A program made the translations under genes and the position numbers. Positions 15,501 to 27,607 of a stretch of DNA of 64,000 nt are shown here, in pieces. Source of the stretch: Pagrus major (lineage: Eukaryota > Chordata > Actinopteri > Spariformes > Sparidae). Within the stretch, counting starts at the first letter, position 1, and each line of letters opens with the position of its first letter. The notes beneath the pieces are model-generated. The model saw only the letters and a list, made by a program, of their open reading frames with translations. It was not told the origin of the DNA and searched no databases. Location of the stretch: contig NC_133216.1 in NCBI RefSeq assembly GCF_040436345.1, positions 18,543,292 to 18,607,291 on the forward strand. Direction: 5' to 3'.

Positions 15501-18500
15501 CAAACGGAGGAGGATTATATTTGCATTTTATATTTGAATTTTAAATTCCCCACACATACATTTCTGGGGATGTAAATTTGGGTCTCAATCTGTGACCGTT
15601 TCAACAGAAAAACAACGATGAAAGAAACGAGGGGGAGGACAGAAGAGAAAGAAGTTAAAGGGTGAATAAACAGCCCCACAGCAGCCAGCTGTTCCTCTTC
15701 TTTCTGAAACATCTGTCATAGAGGGAGAATCACAGGAAGAAACGGAGAGAAAGCGAAGAAAGAAACTACAGAGGAGATGAAGAGGGACGAGGGAGAGGGC
15801 TGGAAACTGCCAAGAAAAATACTGTATGAATCATTATTTTCTCTAATGTTAATGCTGTCTACCTGTGCAAGGTTTGACCAAAACAAGCACAACCAGGTAC
15901 GTGCAGGCATCCGTGCACTGATGTATTCACATGCACAGAACCTCACAAACACTTGACCTCCATGGCAAAGTTCAGCCATACAACCCTCAACTGGTATGAC
16001 ACAAACACACTTTGACACACACACACACACACACTCTTAACCTCCATGCCAAATTTTAGCCTTCTTTGCGAAAACTGTTGTTGCTAAGGAGAGCATTACG
16101 TGTGTGGGCCATTTTTGTATATTAGATGTGTGTCTGTGCATGTAGGTGTACATGAGCCCTCACCCTGTCATGTATTAAACATCATATTTATCCAATTGTT
16201 TCATCATTTATGAAATGTATTGAAATCCCTGAAGGTTACTTGCTCCATCTCTTCTCTATAACAAGAGTTGACAGCCATGCTAGCAGCTCTGTTGGGCTGT
16301 ACTTTGGGAGAGCAGTGCTCTGAAATAAATAGTACAATCAACATCCTGAAACGCTAACAGGGACAGTTCTAATGGTATGTTTAGACTACAGGTAACAAAG
16401 CGTCAGGCTTTGTCTTTTCAGTGGAAGCCGGCAACATGAACCTTCAAACTGAAGCACGACAGTGATGCCCAATGTACGGAGGCTGAGACCTTATCAGCCC
16501 AGTTTTGATTCAAACCTGTGGCCTTTCTGTCAAACTAAGCTGTCCTCTACAAATAAAGAAAACAAATCTTAACAAAAGGAAGTTCATTTTAAAAATAAAA
16601 TCAACTTAAGCAGGCCTCAACGGCAACGTAATGACGTAGTGTAGTGTGAACATAGCACAACGTATACCATCTGATTTTTAGCATGTTAACATGCCAACAT
16701 CTGCAAATTAGCACAAAATACAACATACTATACACAAGTCAACACAGGGCCGTGGCCCCCAGCCCTGGACAAAGCTGATGTGCTCATCTTAAAAAGAAAT
16801 GCAATTAACATTCAAACTGAGCCTTTTCCTGGTGAGATGAGATGAGAGCAGCAGCAGTTTTGTATGTATGATAAACTTGGAGTAAACATGGAGTACTGGC
16901 TGGTGAGTTGGGTCTTTAGTTATGTACATTCTTCATTTCATTTGCGTCACTTTAAAACTTTTAATCACTGAATTTGATTCAGTCAGTGCCTCTGTCTACT
17001 TCCAGATTTGCATCAAAATGAAATTTAGTTTTAAAAGAACTTATCAATACATTCGAAAAAAAACCTCCTGAAAATGAATTCAAAGTGTTTTAATGAGGCA
17101 ATGCATTTAAATATTTCATTTTATTAAGACTTTTGAAAGCCCTGCAGATACTGTCTCCTGCTGGCGGTGGGTTGAATAAAAGCTCATTTGATTGAGTTCA
17201 TTTCAAACAACTCTCGTGGGGTGACGAGTTTTGCTTTCAAATAATAGACACCAAGCAAACTAAATCAAAAAGTAGAAGAAGCTGAAAATAATTATTGAGC
17301 CGTGTGATGAAAAGAAAATACTGCTGCTGGAGTCTGTCCGGAGGGGGTCTGAGCTGATTCAACTCATGACAAAAAAGGGGGGAGCAAGAAGAAATGTGAG
17401 GAAGGAAGATGGAGAGGAGGAGACAGAAGGTGGAGGTGTCCGGTCTGTAGGTTATGATGAGTGAAAAAAAGACTACAGTATAGAGAGAGTGAGAGAGACA
17501 CAGAGTTGGAGAGAGAGAGGCGGGGGGTTGTTCTCATGGCTGGTTGAACCTTTGCTTAGTTTTGCTGGAGGCTTCAGAGCCTGACAGACGAGCAAAGAAC
17601 AGCATTCGCTGACATCATTAAATGACCTTATTCAGCTTTCATAAGACCCTTCACGCTTCAAACACACACACACACACGCTCATACATGCACATACTGGAA
17701 GGTGCAAATGTGCGTACACAGCAGTCACATACAGATGCCCATACGATTGTTTGGGGAATTCAAACTTTATGTAACTCCCAACAACAGCATCAGGCGCTTC
17801 AGGAAACTAATGATGTGGAAAGCTTAAGCACAGGAGAGCGCTGTTGATGTCCCATTCCCAGTTGTTGTTTTTTTGTTTTTTTTAAAGCATGACCACAATT
17901 GTTCCCTAATCAACCGTTTTTTGCACACACAGGTGAAGGTAGAATGTCAAGAAACACACTAAATTGTATTCAAATCATTCACTTAACTAGTAAAAGTAGT
18001 AATACCACACAATAAAAATACTTACAAGTAAGTACTGCATTTGAGATTGTACTTAAGTAAAGGGAAAACTAATAGCTACAAAATGTACTTTAAAGACCAT
18101 AAGTACAGTACTTTCTATGCAGAATGTTATATTACCTGTTATATTATTACACTAATTGATCATTGGTATGATTAGCTAGAGTAATTAATATGTAATTGGC
18201 ACCATTGTAGTTGAGATAACTGTAATTTTAACAACTTGTGTATTTTAATCTACTACAGTGGCGTTTCCACCATAAAAATCAACTTTGTTGCATCATCCCC
18301 CATGCTCCCTGTCTAACTTTAACTACTGATTAAAGAAAATAAAATGCCCAAAAATTAATCTTTAAAAAACACATGCAGTCATCTAGCATAAAAACACAAT
18401 AAAGCCCAATGGAGTGTTTCCAAACGACACATCAGAAAAGCATAACTGTCAAACACACATTTTTTACATACAAAGCAAGATGGAAATACAAACATCAGAC

Positions 18501-21500
18501 TACAAATGAGGAAGATTATTTCATTGTACTGCAGAAGAATAAAGACCTGGGGACCTGAGCTGCATGTCACGCCAATCTTTCATCACGTTTTTCTTGTCTG
18601 TCGACGATCTGATAACGCCAAACAAACAATCATTCATCATGTTTTTTACTTAAAACAAAGCAATATCAAATTGTAGAAAACAGTTCCATAAATAACTTTT
18701 TATTTTGTATGTAGGCAACATATTAATATATTATGAAATTCAAAGGTGAGTGGATAAGCAAGTAAATCTGCAACCAAAGCACACACAGTACAGTAAGCAC
18801 CGCGGTGTGCAAACACACATAACAACGACACAAAGGTACGGTATGCGTGCAGAGACTGCACACACACAGACACACACACGATGCTCGTCCAATTATTCTC
18901 ACCATACAGTACGCTTCATGTTCACGCCCTGTTAAGCTCCATTTCATTAACTCTGAGCTTTGCAGAACAGACAAACTAGCTCTATTACTGTCGCATGCAC
19001 TGAGATGTGAAGTCTGCGAAGTGCATTTCATAAAACTTGGACGCTTGTTATCACCTACAGGAGGAGGTCCCATCACTTCTCACATGATTAGTGAAGTCAG
19101 GATACAGTGAGTCATCTTAGTTATAAATGCATGTTGATATCCCTGATATAATCCCTCAAGTGAGCGAAGGTGCATGTAACCAAGTTCATGGCAAGCTTTC
19201 TGTATGGCAGGCTGCTGTTAGTGTGAACTAGCTACTTTATTAAAACACAGTGCACATTGTTCTATGTTGTTTAAATGTGAAATACCATAGGTTAGAGAAA
19301 ATGTTTCTTTTTTCTTGCATGCTGTGTATGTACAGGTGTATGTGCTGGGGTGTTTCTGTGGGTTGTGTCGAGCCACATTGTAATGCAGTATAATTCAAGA
19401 GATACGTGCTGTGTGAGAGAGATTATTCTAATCCTCTAATAAAAAATAAAAGTAAGACAACCGAGTTAATACCATACTGCCGAGGTATCCCACAACATAT
19501 ATGCACTGTTTGCTACATTTTAGCTTTAAAGCTTAAACAATGTGATTAAATGTACGATAGAAATAAGCTTCCACTGACACGATACACGTTCATGTAATGA
19601 GGTTACAAGGTGCACAGGCTCATGTCAACATATAATGTTATATTCCTGAAATTCCAGCATTAAAAAATGATGGAAGATGTATGTTTCTTGTCATTTTTTA
19701 TCCTATTCTGACTCTTTGAATGATGCTGGACAAAAAAATTACAAATCTTTTTGAAATCCAACTTGAGCTAAAAGTCCATTTAAATAAAATTAACCAACTA
19801 TGATTGTGTTTGGCGATAATAAAAAGTTTCTCTGAACAATCTCAACATAAAGGAAGAGACTAATCTCTGAGGTGTAGTGTGGGGTGACAACTGACTCATT
19901 TATGTAACAAAAGTGCAGTTGTGTCCAACCCCATACGTGTCTGACGTGTGTTTGTGTCTAATCCATCATGCCATCCTTCTGAATGAATAAACCATTACAC
20001 AGCTTATACTATGCGTGCCATGGGTGACTCATCTGTCTGTACGCTTAATGTACTCGGCAGAGTCAAAAACCTCAGCTTATCACTGGAGGTTACCTCAACT
20101 CTCTGTGCTGAAACAACAAAGGAACTGACAATATAAAGACGCTTTCGCATAAAGGCGCCTTTTGCCACATTCGTCCTAATTGGATGAATCCTGTATCTGT
20201 TCTGTAAAGTGAAAAGGACTTCAAGAATGCAAAACAAGCTATATGTAGCTGTCTGAACAATGTCAAGGCTGAAAAAGTTGTGCTTAACACCTCAGGTTCA
20301 ATTAATCCGAAGTCTGGGTCTCGAGGGAATGTGTCACCTTCCTGTGTTTCTGGACTCCATTTGCTTTTAATGGACCTGAAAGTGTATGAATACAGATAAT
20401 AAGACGTCCTCTCAATTTATGCACAAGAATGGATCTTCTATGGTTGGGAAAAAGCGAATAAAATTGTGTTTTAAGTTCCTACAGTACTGTTTGGTAACTT
20501 TACTGTACGTTTAAGTTATGACTACAGTGCTCAAATTCTTATACATATGAGAAAACCTTCTCTAAGTTTCTCAAACAAACACTTTTTGGATGAAGTGAAA
20601 GGAAGAGCTCCTCATGATGGATCCGATCTACTGTCTGCGTCAGAGAGATGCCCCCTCTAAAGTACCCGATAAACTCTTCAGCAGATGGTAATCTGACCTA
20701 ACTCTCCATCACACACACTTTGATAGACACGACTTAATTAAGACTAATCTCACATTCACTCCCAGGAAAAAAAGGAAAAAAAAAGAAGTTGGCTTGGGAT
20801 AAAAAGAGAGATCAACAGTCAGAAACACAAGGTCGGGCTACTGGTCTCTTCAATGTCTTGCTCAAGGACACTTCAGCAGTGGTTGAACGGCAGCATCAGT
20901 TGGAACAAGAATGTCATGTTTGATGACTGACATGAAACACAAGAGCAGTCTAAGATGTAGTTTGCTGCATAAAAACATAGCTTAGTTATTATGATGCCTT
21001 TTACTGATCCTTCAGTGAGCGTTAGAGTTTCGGAGGTGTGTGGTTTTCTTCTGCAGAGCGTTCAGAGACAGGTAGCTTGGGTTGATTAAGGACCACACAT
21101 TGAGCACACCTGATTAACTATCAGAGAACAGATGGCTATCAGATGAGGCTTTCCATCAAACTCCTTCAGCTGGACAGGGTTCACGTCTGGAGCAGGCTCA
21201 GTGACAACATTCAGGGAATTAAAGGGGAATACCGCTCAATCCAGACAACAGAAAATGGGACCCTGAATCTGCTTTCTTTGCAGGAATATTTAGACAAAGA
21301 TACAATTTTACCCTACAGCTTAGAACTGTGCATCCAGTTGTGTGGAAATGTTTTGGGAAGATGGCAACATCTTTTGCTATTTCTTAAGTGTGTCTTTGCG
21401 CTGAGGGTTGGTTGATTTAGTACCTTTGAGCAGATGGTTACGATGCAAGATTTTCCATCAAATATGCACAGCTGGATAGGGTACACTGCAGGAAACAGGT

Positions 21501-23521
21501 AAGTCGTCTACACAACAGGACGACTGCAGGTGCCATGCTTTAAGACATCTTCTAGGTTCCTATTATGTAACTAAACTCCCGATGCCACTTTGTGTCATAA
21601 AATGTTTGATGTGCGACAGCTCATGCTGTTAAGAGTCTACAAAAATGGGAATTATTATTATTTTTATACCAGAAGATGGCGTCATTTCACACCTAAGCAG
21701 GAAGCTCATTTCCAAGCTGAGTGACAGCAGGATTTATGGAGCTAGAACAGTGACTTTAAATGTTGGCATTGAAAATAAAACCTGAACAAACAAAAAAACA
21801 CCCACTGACAAAAGACAGACATGGAGAAAAAAATGGAAGATTAAAATTAAACATTTCTTACCTGTCCAATATTACAGGGGCATTTTGTTTTTAAATTATC
21901 CATAAAACTCAGTTACACCATCTAGTATTCTTCTCCAATTTAAAACTCTCGACCATCACACTCGCTCTAAATATTGCTTTTCAAGTAAACGTTATGTTCA
22001 CGGTGTTTAATGTTATTTGTTGTGTGTCTCAGTGACAATCCTCAAGCTAAGTGTAACATTAAAATAATATGATATCAGTATTTGACATGGGCTTGAAAAT
22101 GATCTCTGTAGTTTGCTCCATGAATCGAAATTCTTTGCTCATAAACAAATAAATAACAAATTGAACATGTTGTTTATTTCATGTTCGACATAAAACATCC
22201 TCATATCTGTACTAAACTGTCCTCCTAAAAAGACGACCATCCAGACCTTTTGATGACAAGAAAGGATAAACTTTGTAACTGCTTCCTCTTGAAAATGGAG
22301 CAACAAAATAGCAGCGATTCAATTCAGTGAAAGTAGGACCCTCACTGTGTCTGCACTTAAAAGCCATAGTACAGTAATTGCTTTCACAACATATCCATAG
22401 GCTACATAGCTCTTAATCTCACGAAGGGATGCCGATTGTAGCATAAAGCTCTGCCCTCGGGCTAGTTAAAGCTCAACATCAAAGGTCAGAGGAGACAGAG
22501 AGAGAAAAAAACAGGCAGAAAATGGGACGAGAGTGGTTTACCAAGCGAACGGATGAGTCTGCTGTAATGACTTTGATAAGAGGAAACAAACACACCGTCA
22601 AACACAGAAGTGCGTTATCTACTTTTTAAGTATATGCTTCTTTGTAAACAGAGAACAATTACAATTTCAAGAAGATGATAATTTAATATGAGTTGTAGCC
22701 TGAAACTTAGTGGAGCAAAAAATTGATATCTTCTGTTGTTCAACTTTAAAATGTTGTTATTAAGTTAACACAACAAAAAAAGAAAGAAAACCATGACCAA
22801 AGTAGTAGTTCACATCTACAGTAGATGCTTAACTCCACTCAGTTAATAGGTTGTTAAAATAACGAGAAGACTCCGTAACAGCAGCCTCGTAGTGACTCAG
22901 CTGTTTAAATAAAGCTTGCTTGGGTGCTTCTTTTGGAGAGGCCACTTTGCAGCCTGAGTCATTCTCTATCTAAAATCCTATATCTGCTTTACGGATGAAC
23001 AAAAACTTTCCTAATGCTGCCGTGACTCAGTGCTTGCAGCTACGTTTCGTTCCCTAACTCATTTTCTTTGCGTTCTCTGGCTGATAAAAATAAACCATGC
23101 AGCATCCGCACACAATATTCAATACATACTGTTTTATCTGACGTGACTTCAGTGAAGTTTCCTAATGATTCTGAGATACGGCTGTGGGTTGTAAATTACA
23201 AAAACATACTGATACTGTCACAACTGTTTAAAAAAAACTACTTTTAAACAAAGCTAAAGCAGCACGCATAGAAAAAATACAAGCACACATAACATCATAG
23301 AGCTCAGCAACATATCAGCTGTACTTTTCCTGTTCCTAGCTTAGTTAGAGGGTTTACTTACAGTGAACAGTAATCAGAACTGTGAACAACAGTGTAATCC
23401 ACTACATCACTCTTCCTTAGTAGTAAAGAGTTTAGATTTAACTGCCTAAAAGTCTTAAAGGTAAGAACTTGAATGGATAAATGTGCTTTCTTACCTGTGC
23501 TGCCATCAGTGATAACTCCAT
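4813..23521 (-). CDS. c14orf132: C14orf132-like single-pass membrane microprotein (2 coding exons)
   Basis: Coding exons are 23495-23521 (nine codons, MELSLMAAQ, followed by donor GTAAGAAAG) and 4813-5031 (acceptor CTGACAG, 72 codons plus stop). Joined in phase 0 they give 81 aa; I recall the human protein as 83 aa. The N-terminus matches the family start MDLSFMAAQ, then comes the hallmark SGAFMDSP, a polar Ser/Asn-rich middle, and a C-terminal membrane helix (about residues 55-81, core IWLWIAVLATIGNIVVV). From family knowledge this is a conserved vertebrate protein of unknown function, once annotated as non-coding. The start ATG has A at -3 and G at +4. The last residues (VVCACAF) differ from the usual VVYAFTF. 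The intron between the exons is 18,463 bases. The assignment is strong because both exons match independently, but the function is unknown. Confidence 0.9.
5691..5704. repeat. short (CA)n tract
   Basis: A simple CA dinucleotide run within the intron. A second short CA run lies at about 5869-5882. Confidence 0.7.
8474..8565 (+). repeat. dispersed repeat copy 1, with left-end TTAA
   Basis: The segment starts AGCTGCTGTAAG directly after TTAA and runs to a shared CGTCACCACATGAAC block. A second copy lies at 27785-27874 and shares most bases along about 90 positions. The junction resembles the left ends of the TTAA-flanked elements elsewhere in the window, but no matching right end is visible. 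It is probably a truncated non-autonomous DNA element. Confidence 0.7.
8646..8884. repeat. foldback (long inverted repeat) element
   Basis: The left arm (8646-8718) and the right arm (8811-8884, reverse complement) are imperfect inverted copies about 73 bases long. Both share the blocks GTGGAATGATGG or ATGGAATGATGG and TTGCCAGATCTGAGC. They are separated by about 92 bases, so the RNA or single strand could fold into a long hairpin. This structure is typical of foldback or MITE-type DNA transposon remnants. The preceding bases (8597-8645) look like part of the same element. Confidence 0.75.
11862..11991. repeat. (GATAC)n pentanucleotide microsatellite
   Basis: About 26 units of a 5-base motif, mainly GATAC or ATACG with GATGC, GATAT and GATACA variants. 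The array also creates spurious long open frames on both strands, rich in Tyr, Arg, Ile and Val; these are not genes. Confidence 0.93.
12420..12504. repeat. (GA)n microsatellite and purine tract
   Basis: Two GA-rich blocks (12420-12460 and 12471-12504) are split by a short non-repeat segment. The strand asymmetry is near total purine, so triplex-prone H-DNA is conceivable. Open frames with Ser-Leu repeats on the minus strand are artefacts of it. Confidence 0.92.
14270..14545. mobile_element. retroelement-like dispersed fragment
   Basis: The stretch includes the block CTGAAGAAGCCTCTTGGATG, then GAGAGGTGAAACATCTTCAAG, followed by CCAGTTGGCTACGATACAGC and a TGGATGACTGAGAA motif. I recognise this arrangement as a common high-copy tail in fish retroelements, possibly Penelope-like, but I cannot assign the class. 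No intact frame remains. Confidence 0.45.
15125..15146. repeat. (CA)n microsatellite
   Basis: A CA run within the C14orf132 intron. A similar run lies at 16015-16034 and a shorter one at about 17663-17678. Confidence 0.85.
17978..18260. repeat. degenerate dispersed repeat of the 'AGTAAAAGTA' type
   Basis: The segment has repeated GTACTTAAGTAAAG, AAATGTACTTTAAAG and AGTACAGTACTTT motifs. Related material occurs at 48255-48700, 55640-55755 and, inverted, 45785-45985. This looks like an old high-copy fish repeat. Its class cannot be set by eye. Confidence 0.5.
21135..21500 (+). repeat. diverged direct repeat pair about 300 bases apart
   Basis: The block around 21130-21200 (AGATGGCT, then TTTCCATCAAA and CAGCTGGACAGGGT) recurs around 21431-21500 as AGATGGTT, TTTTCCATCAAA and CAGCTGGATAGGGT. 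A GTTGATTAAGGACC / GTTGATTTAGTACC pair lies just before each copy. The pair suggests an old local duplication. Confidence 0.6.
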
Positions 23522-23726
23522 TATCCCTGGATCAATGGTTGCCAGCCTGAGTGTGCAGAGAAAACACGTTTTGTTGGGAAAGTACGAACGTTGCCGGGAA
23601 AGGAGAACGAAGAAGGTCTGTACGACTGCAGCGCTGTGCTTCTCTGGAGGAGTGCAGTTGTGGATGTGCTACATAATGACATAAAGCAATGCTTTTCATG
23701 CTTCATGGAAGAGTTTATTCACTCAG

Positions 23727-23750
23727 CACATCTCTCTCTCTCTCTCTCTT
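23727..23750. repeat. (TC)n tract upstream of the C14orf132-like start
   Basis: A pyrimidine dinucleotide run about 210-230 bases upstream of the ATG on the minus strand. GA/TC tracts are frequent in vertebrate promoters, but a role here is inference. Confidence 0.7.
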
Positions 23751-24629
23751 TCTGTATGGATGTTGGGGGGCAGGGGTAAACTCGCTCGTGAAGCATGCCA
23801 GGCAGGCAAACCTTGCAGAATTATTGATGCTGGTGTGGCTTTTGCATGCGATCTGTTTCGACTAGCTACCTTGTGCTTCTCCCTGCTACCACTTTTAGAT
23901 GAACTTCATAATCCCATTAGATCCTTGAATTATTCAGCTCCATCTGAAAGTTTACATTAAAATTAACTTTGTCTATGTGTTTGTTTCACTTTCTTTCTCT
24001 CTCTTGCATCCATCTCAGTTTTATAAAGGGTAAATAAGTTGTAATATGATTGATAAATCAGTTCATAATGTTTTATAAAACAGAAATAACGCATTAATTA
24101 CAATAACTTTTGGGTTTACAAGGTTGTGAAAGCTCCCTTTGCTGGTGTGTATCCACCTTGAGTCTGACATGAAGGAATTGTTTGTTTGGTTTTGCATGGA
24201 GATGCTCATGAAGGGAGATATTTCACCACCCATCATTGACACACTGAACCCTTCCTGCAAGATATAATATATAAGAGTAAATGTTGGCTAAGTGCGTTTC
24301 TGGAAAATCACAGAAAGTTTTAAACTTTTCTTTATGTTGCTACGTAGATTTGTTTAGGTTCTATTTTCATCACAATACAATGCTAATGCTCTGCTGAGGT
24401 CTAGGCCCAAAAACCACTTGGTTAAGGTGAGGAAAACATCATGGTTTGGCTTTAAAGGGTTAGCCTACCTGTTTTGGTCGCCACAAAAACGTCCGGAAAT
24501 GTCCGCAGGTCTTCTTAAAGAAAAACAGTTTTGGACATGGTCCTTTCCATAATTGACAGTATCAAATGCCTCCTTGAAGTAAAAAAAATATGGCCGCCAC
24601 AACAACATGTCCTTTGTCCATTTTTAGTT

Positions 24630-24865
24630 TGAAGTTCCCCAACAAGAAGCTATTTGCTGTCTTGGTAGAATGGTGTAAGGGCGACTACTGAGATGAGAAG
24701 TCAGCTGTTCAGCAACACATTTATCTGCAACGAGGACGTGATGTAAGGTGCTTATAGGCCCATAATTACTCACAACAGTCGATGCCCTGATTTATGAATT
24801 GGCACAACTATGCCTGACTTCCAATCTTTCCGTCTTGAATAGAGGCATTAATTATCTTTGTTATG
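24630..24865 (-). pseudogene. decayed non-LTR (LINE) reverse-transcriptase fragment
   Basis: Read on the minus strand in shifting frames, the segment gives ITKIINASIQDGKI, then DWKSGIVVPIHKSGHR, then VVSNYGPISTLH and VAEQLTSHLSSRPYTILPRQ. This is the order of the conserved early reverse-transcriptase blocks of LINEs (the W-K-x-x-x-V-P-I-x-K-S-G box, then N-Y-R-P-I-S). At least two frameshifts break it, and Arg in the N-Y-R-P-I-S box is replaced by Gly. It is a dead 5'-truncated copy, perhaps of the L2/CR1/Rex type, but the clade is not resolvable here. Confidence 0.82.
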
Positions 24866-26647
24866 TAAATTACATTAATTTCCTGGAAATGGTCCAGTGA
24901 TTACATTTTCAAATTCACATACATCACTCTCAGTATTCTTTGTGTTAGAAGACAGGTTGGACATATTTTCCTGGGTGTGAGGATTAAGTTTTAATTAGAC
25001 AGACCTGCAACGGCATTGAAAAATGAGGTTACCCTCTCAGGTTAGTTGCTGTTTGTTTGCTAATGATTGCATTTCTTTCAATTTTTGTTTTACGCAGCCC
25101 AACAGTCCCAGCTTTTTTGGAAGCTGCATATCACTTCCCTGTCTGGGATCCTGTGCGACATATAAAGTGCATTTTCCTGTTGCTACAAATGGCCTCAGAC
25201 GACTTGAAAAAACATCCCACACAATCATACCACATTGGCACACACACACAAAATGCATTGTGGCTCAGATACAACCGGCACACACATGCACACACCATTG
25301 TTTTGCATGTCTGTGCTCAAAATGGACTTGTCTGGGTTGTTGAATATAATTTCCAAAGACAGATTCACCCCAAGCCACTCATGTGTCTCCAGTGTCACAG
25401 CACAGCAAGCTGTTAACTGTAGACCTCTATTGTGCTCTTTGGCCATTGGAGCAATTACTACCACATGAGAAAACCCCTTAAAATAGTCCCTGTTCTGGCC
25501 TTTGTGTGTGCGTTAAAAGGAAGAGCGAGAAAATAACTGTACATGTATGTGCATGTGAGGGCACGGCTGCTTAAGAGCAGAGATGTAGAGATGGTCATTC
25601 TCCCTGAGGGCCGATGAGTCCAGCTGTCAGCTGAGAGAGTGAGACACAATGTCATTTTAAACATAAAGAAAAGACAAGAAATGTGGATTGGTAGAGAGAA
25701 TTGATCATTTTATTTCTTTCACACATACTTATTAAACATTACCCCACCACAGTTTGTAAGTAAAGTGTGCTTTATGTCTGTACTGACTGTCCAACATTCG
25801 TTTGCCTGCAGTGTTTCTGTGTCTGCTTAATGATTATAATTCTTTACACGTCCCCATCCCATCTGCCTAAACAGCTCTTTGGCATATAGAAATAGAAAAA
25901 AAACAAGTTCACATCACTATAGCCACAAAGACTTAAAAAAAAAAAACTGTTACAAACCAACAAAGGTTTCACATGAAGCATGACTTACTTCACAGGGCTT
26001 GAGACTAACGTTGTGCCATTATCCCGTCATTCTGGGGGCGATAGAAAATGTGTTTGAGATGAACAAAAATCTTCACCAACCTATTCACCAGTAAATTCAC
26101 TATCGACGTGGGACGCACCCTATTTTTTCCCTGATAATGCTACATGTGAACAACAAATCTATGCTGAAATTGGCAGGAAGTTCAGTTCAGTGGAACAAGC
26201 ATTAAAACAGTGAACTGCAGTTTAATGTGACGACACAACAACTTTACAGTAAATAAATGTACTAAAGTACTTAAGCGACTACAATTTGGAGGTAAAAGTA
26301 CTAGCTAAGAACTAGATAAATAAACATTTTGATGTGGGATGGTTTACATTCACTTCTGGATGCTTCAAATTGTTTTTCGGGATGGCACCGTGACAGTGGC
26401 CCTGTAACTTTGTCTGCTTTCACTGTGCACCACTGTGGCTTGCAAAAAATATGTGAAAAAAAAAAAGTAAAAATGATAAACAAAAATGTGTTTTATACGA
26501 TAGATATGTTAACATCATCTGTTTTCACAAAAATTACAAAGTCTGTAATTGTTCCTCAGAAAAGTATGATGGCTATGGCTTTTCTCTGGTTCACTGTTGG
26601 TCAGTTCATCATGACCTGACTGAACTTACTGATCATGTAAACATGTT

Positions 26648-27607
26648 TTATTGGACAGTGCATTTCTCCTTCAGAGCTTTGACTGCTGCTGGTGCCAACA
26701 TTCCTACTACCGCCCCGGTAACTCCGCCCACCACTGCTCCCACGCCACTGCAAAGTGGGCCTCCAACAAGACCCGCAGCAGCCCCAATTGCAATACCGGC
26801 TTCAGCCGATGTTAGGATCAAACCAGCGTCAAGGAATTTGTTTTTCTTCTCTGCCTTTTCTCTTGACTCTTTTTCGTATGCTTCCTGGACACGCTTTAGC
26901 TCTGCCTGCAGCTGCTCTCCTTGAAATTTAGCCCTCACTTTTTCTTGTTCTCTGCGTTGTTTCTCAGCAGTATTTTTCATATTCTCTGCTGCTTGTTGTT
27001 GAATCGCTTTCTCAGCCCCCTGGAACATTTCATTTGTGTAAAACGTTCCTCTGTTTTCAGAAACCATGCATAATATCTTTGCAAACAGCTGAGATACCTG
27101 ACCGCGATCGGGAACTTTGTTATTGAAGACATGATACCGCCTGTTACATTTTGCAATCAAATGGCTAAGTTGGGGACTCTTGCTAAAAAAATCTTCAATT
27201 CGTTCGCTTCCCAGCTCGTCACCACGAGTGAAGAGAACCATGGAGTAAGCTGCGGCTTTTTCACCGAACAACATCTGCAGGAGTTCAACAGTTTTCTGTT
27301 CTTCTTTTGTGAATCTGGTCAAATTGATCACAATCAGGAACGCATGGGGACCAGGAGCGGAGAGACAGATGCATTGTTTCAGCCTTCTGAGCACTTCCTC
27401 TGTTTTGTACTTTGTGTCATAAATTCCTGGTGTGTCAATGACAGCGACCTTGCGTCCATCCACCATTCCTCTGGCCTTCTCACATTCTGACGTCACTGAG
27501 CATGGAGAGAGGACTGACTTAAAAGCCTTTCGATTTAGGATGGTGTTTCCTGACGCACTCTTCCCATTTCCTGTCCTTCCAAGCAGCACCATTCGTATTT
27601 CGGCCAT
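26648..27607 (-). CDS. GIMAP/AIG1-family GTPase, single coding exon
   Basis: This is a GTPase of the immunity-associated protein family, which binds GTP on intracellular membranes and influences lymphocyte survival in mammals. The 319-aa product carries G1 GRTGNGKS (10-17), G3 DTPG (58-61), the GIMAP-type G4 TRGD (127-130), a charged coiled-coil (about 200-256) and a Gly/Ala-rich hydrophobic C-terminus (about 262-310) suited to membrane insertion. I start at the ATG at 27605-27607, which gives MAEIRM; the frame opens further upstream only through a TTG codon. A splice-acceptor-like TTTTGTAG at about 27629-27636 suggests a non-coding 5' exon further up. The frame is intact. Fish have many GIMAP paralogues, so I give no numbered symbol. 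Confidence 0.93.
   Translation of the reverse strand: MAEIRMVLLGRTGNGKSASGNTILNRKAFKSVLSPCSVTSECEKARGMVDGRKVAVIDTPGIYDTKYKTEEVLRRLKQCICLSAPGPHAFLIVINLTRFTKEEQKTVELLQMLFGEKAAAYSMVLFTRGDELGSERIEDFFSKSPQLSHLIAKCNRRYHVFNNKVPDRGQVSQLFAKILCMVSENRGTFYTNEMFQGAEKAIQQQAAENMKNTAEKQRREQEKVRAKFQGEQLQAELKRVQEAYEKESREKAEKKNKFLDAGLILTSAEAGIAIGAAAGLVGGPLCSGVGAVVGGVTGAVVGMLAPAAVKALKEKCTVQ

Larger units (their letters stand above)
5032..23494 (-). other. 18.5-kb intron of the C14orf132-like gene
   Basis: This is bounded by a good donor next to 23495 and a good acceptor next to 5031. I found no exon or RNA gene inside. It holds microsatellites, a foldback repeat, a retroelement-like segment and an old dispersed repeat, each listed separately. 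The remaining sequence looks like unique AT-rich intron. Long introns of conserved genes often carry enhancers, but none can be recognised by eye here. Confidence 0.75.
23522..26647. other. intergenic region, including 5' flank of the C14orf132-like gene
   Basis: The 5' UTR and promoter of the minus-strand C14orf132-like gene must begin just above 23521. A (TC)n tract at about 23727-23750 lies in the likely promoter zone. No TATA box is convincing. Further along is a LINE fragment (24630-24865). The rest shows no gene. Confidence 0.5.
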
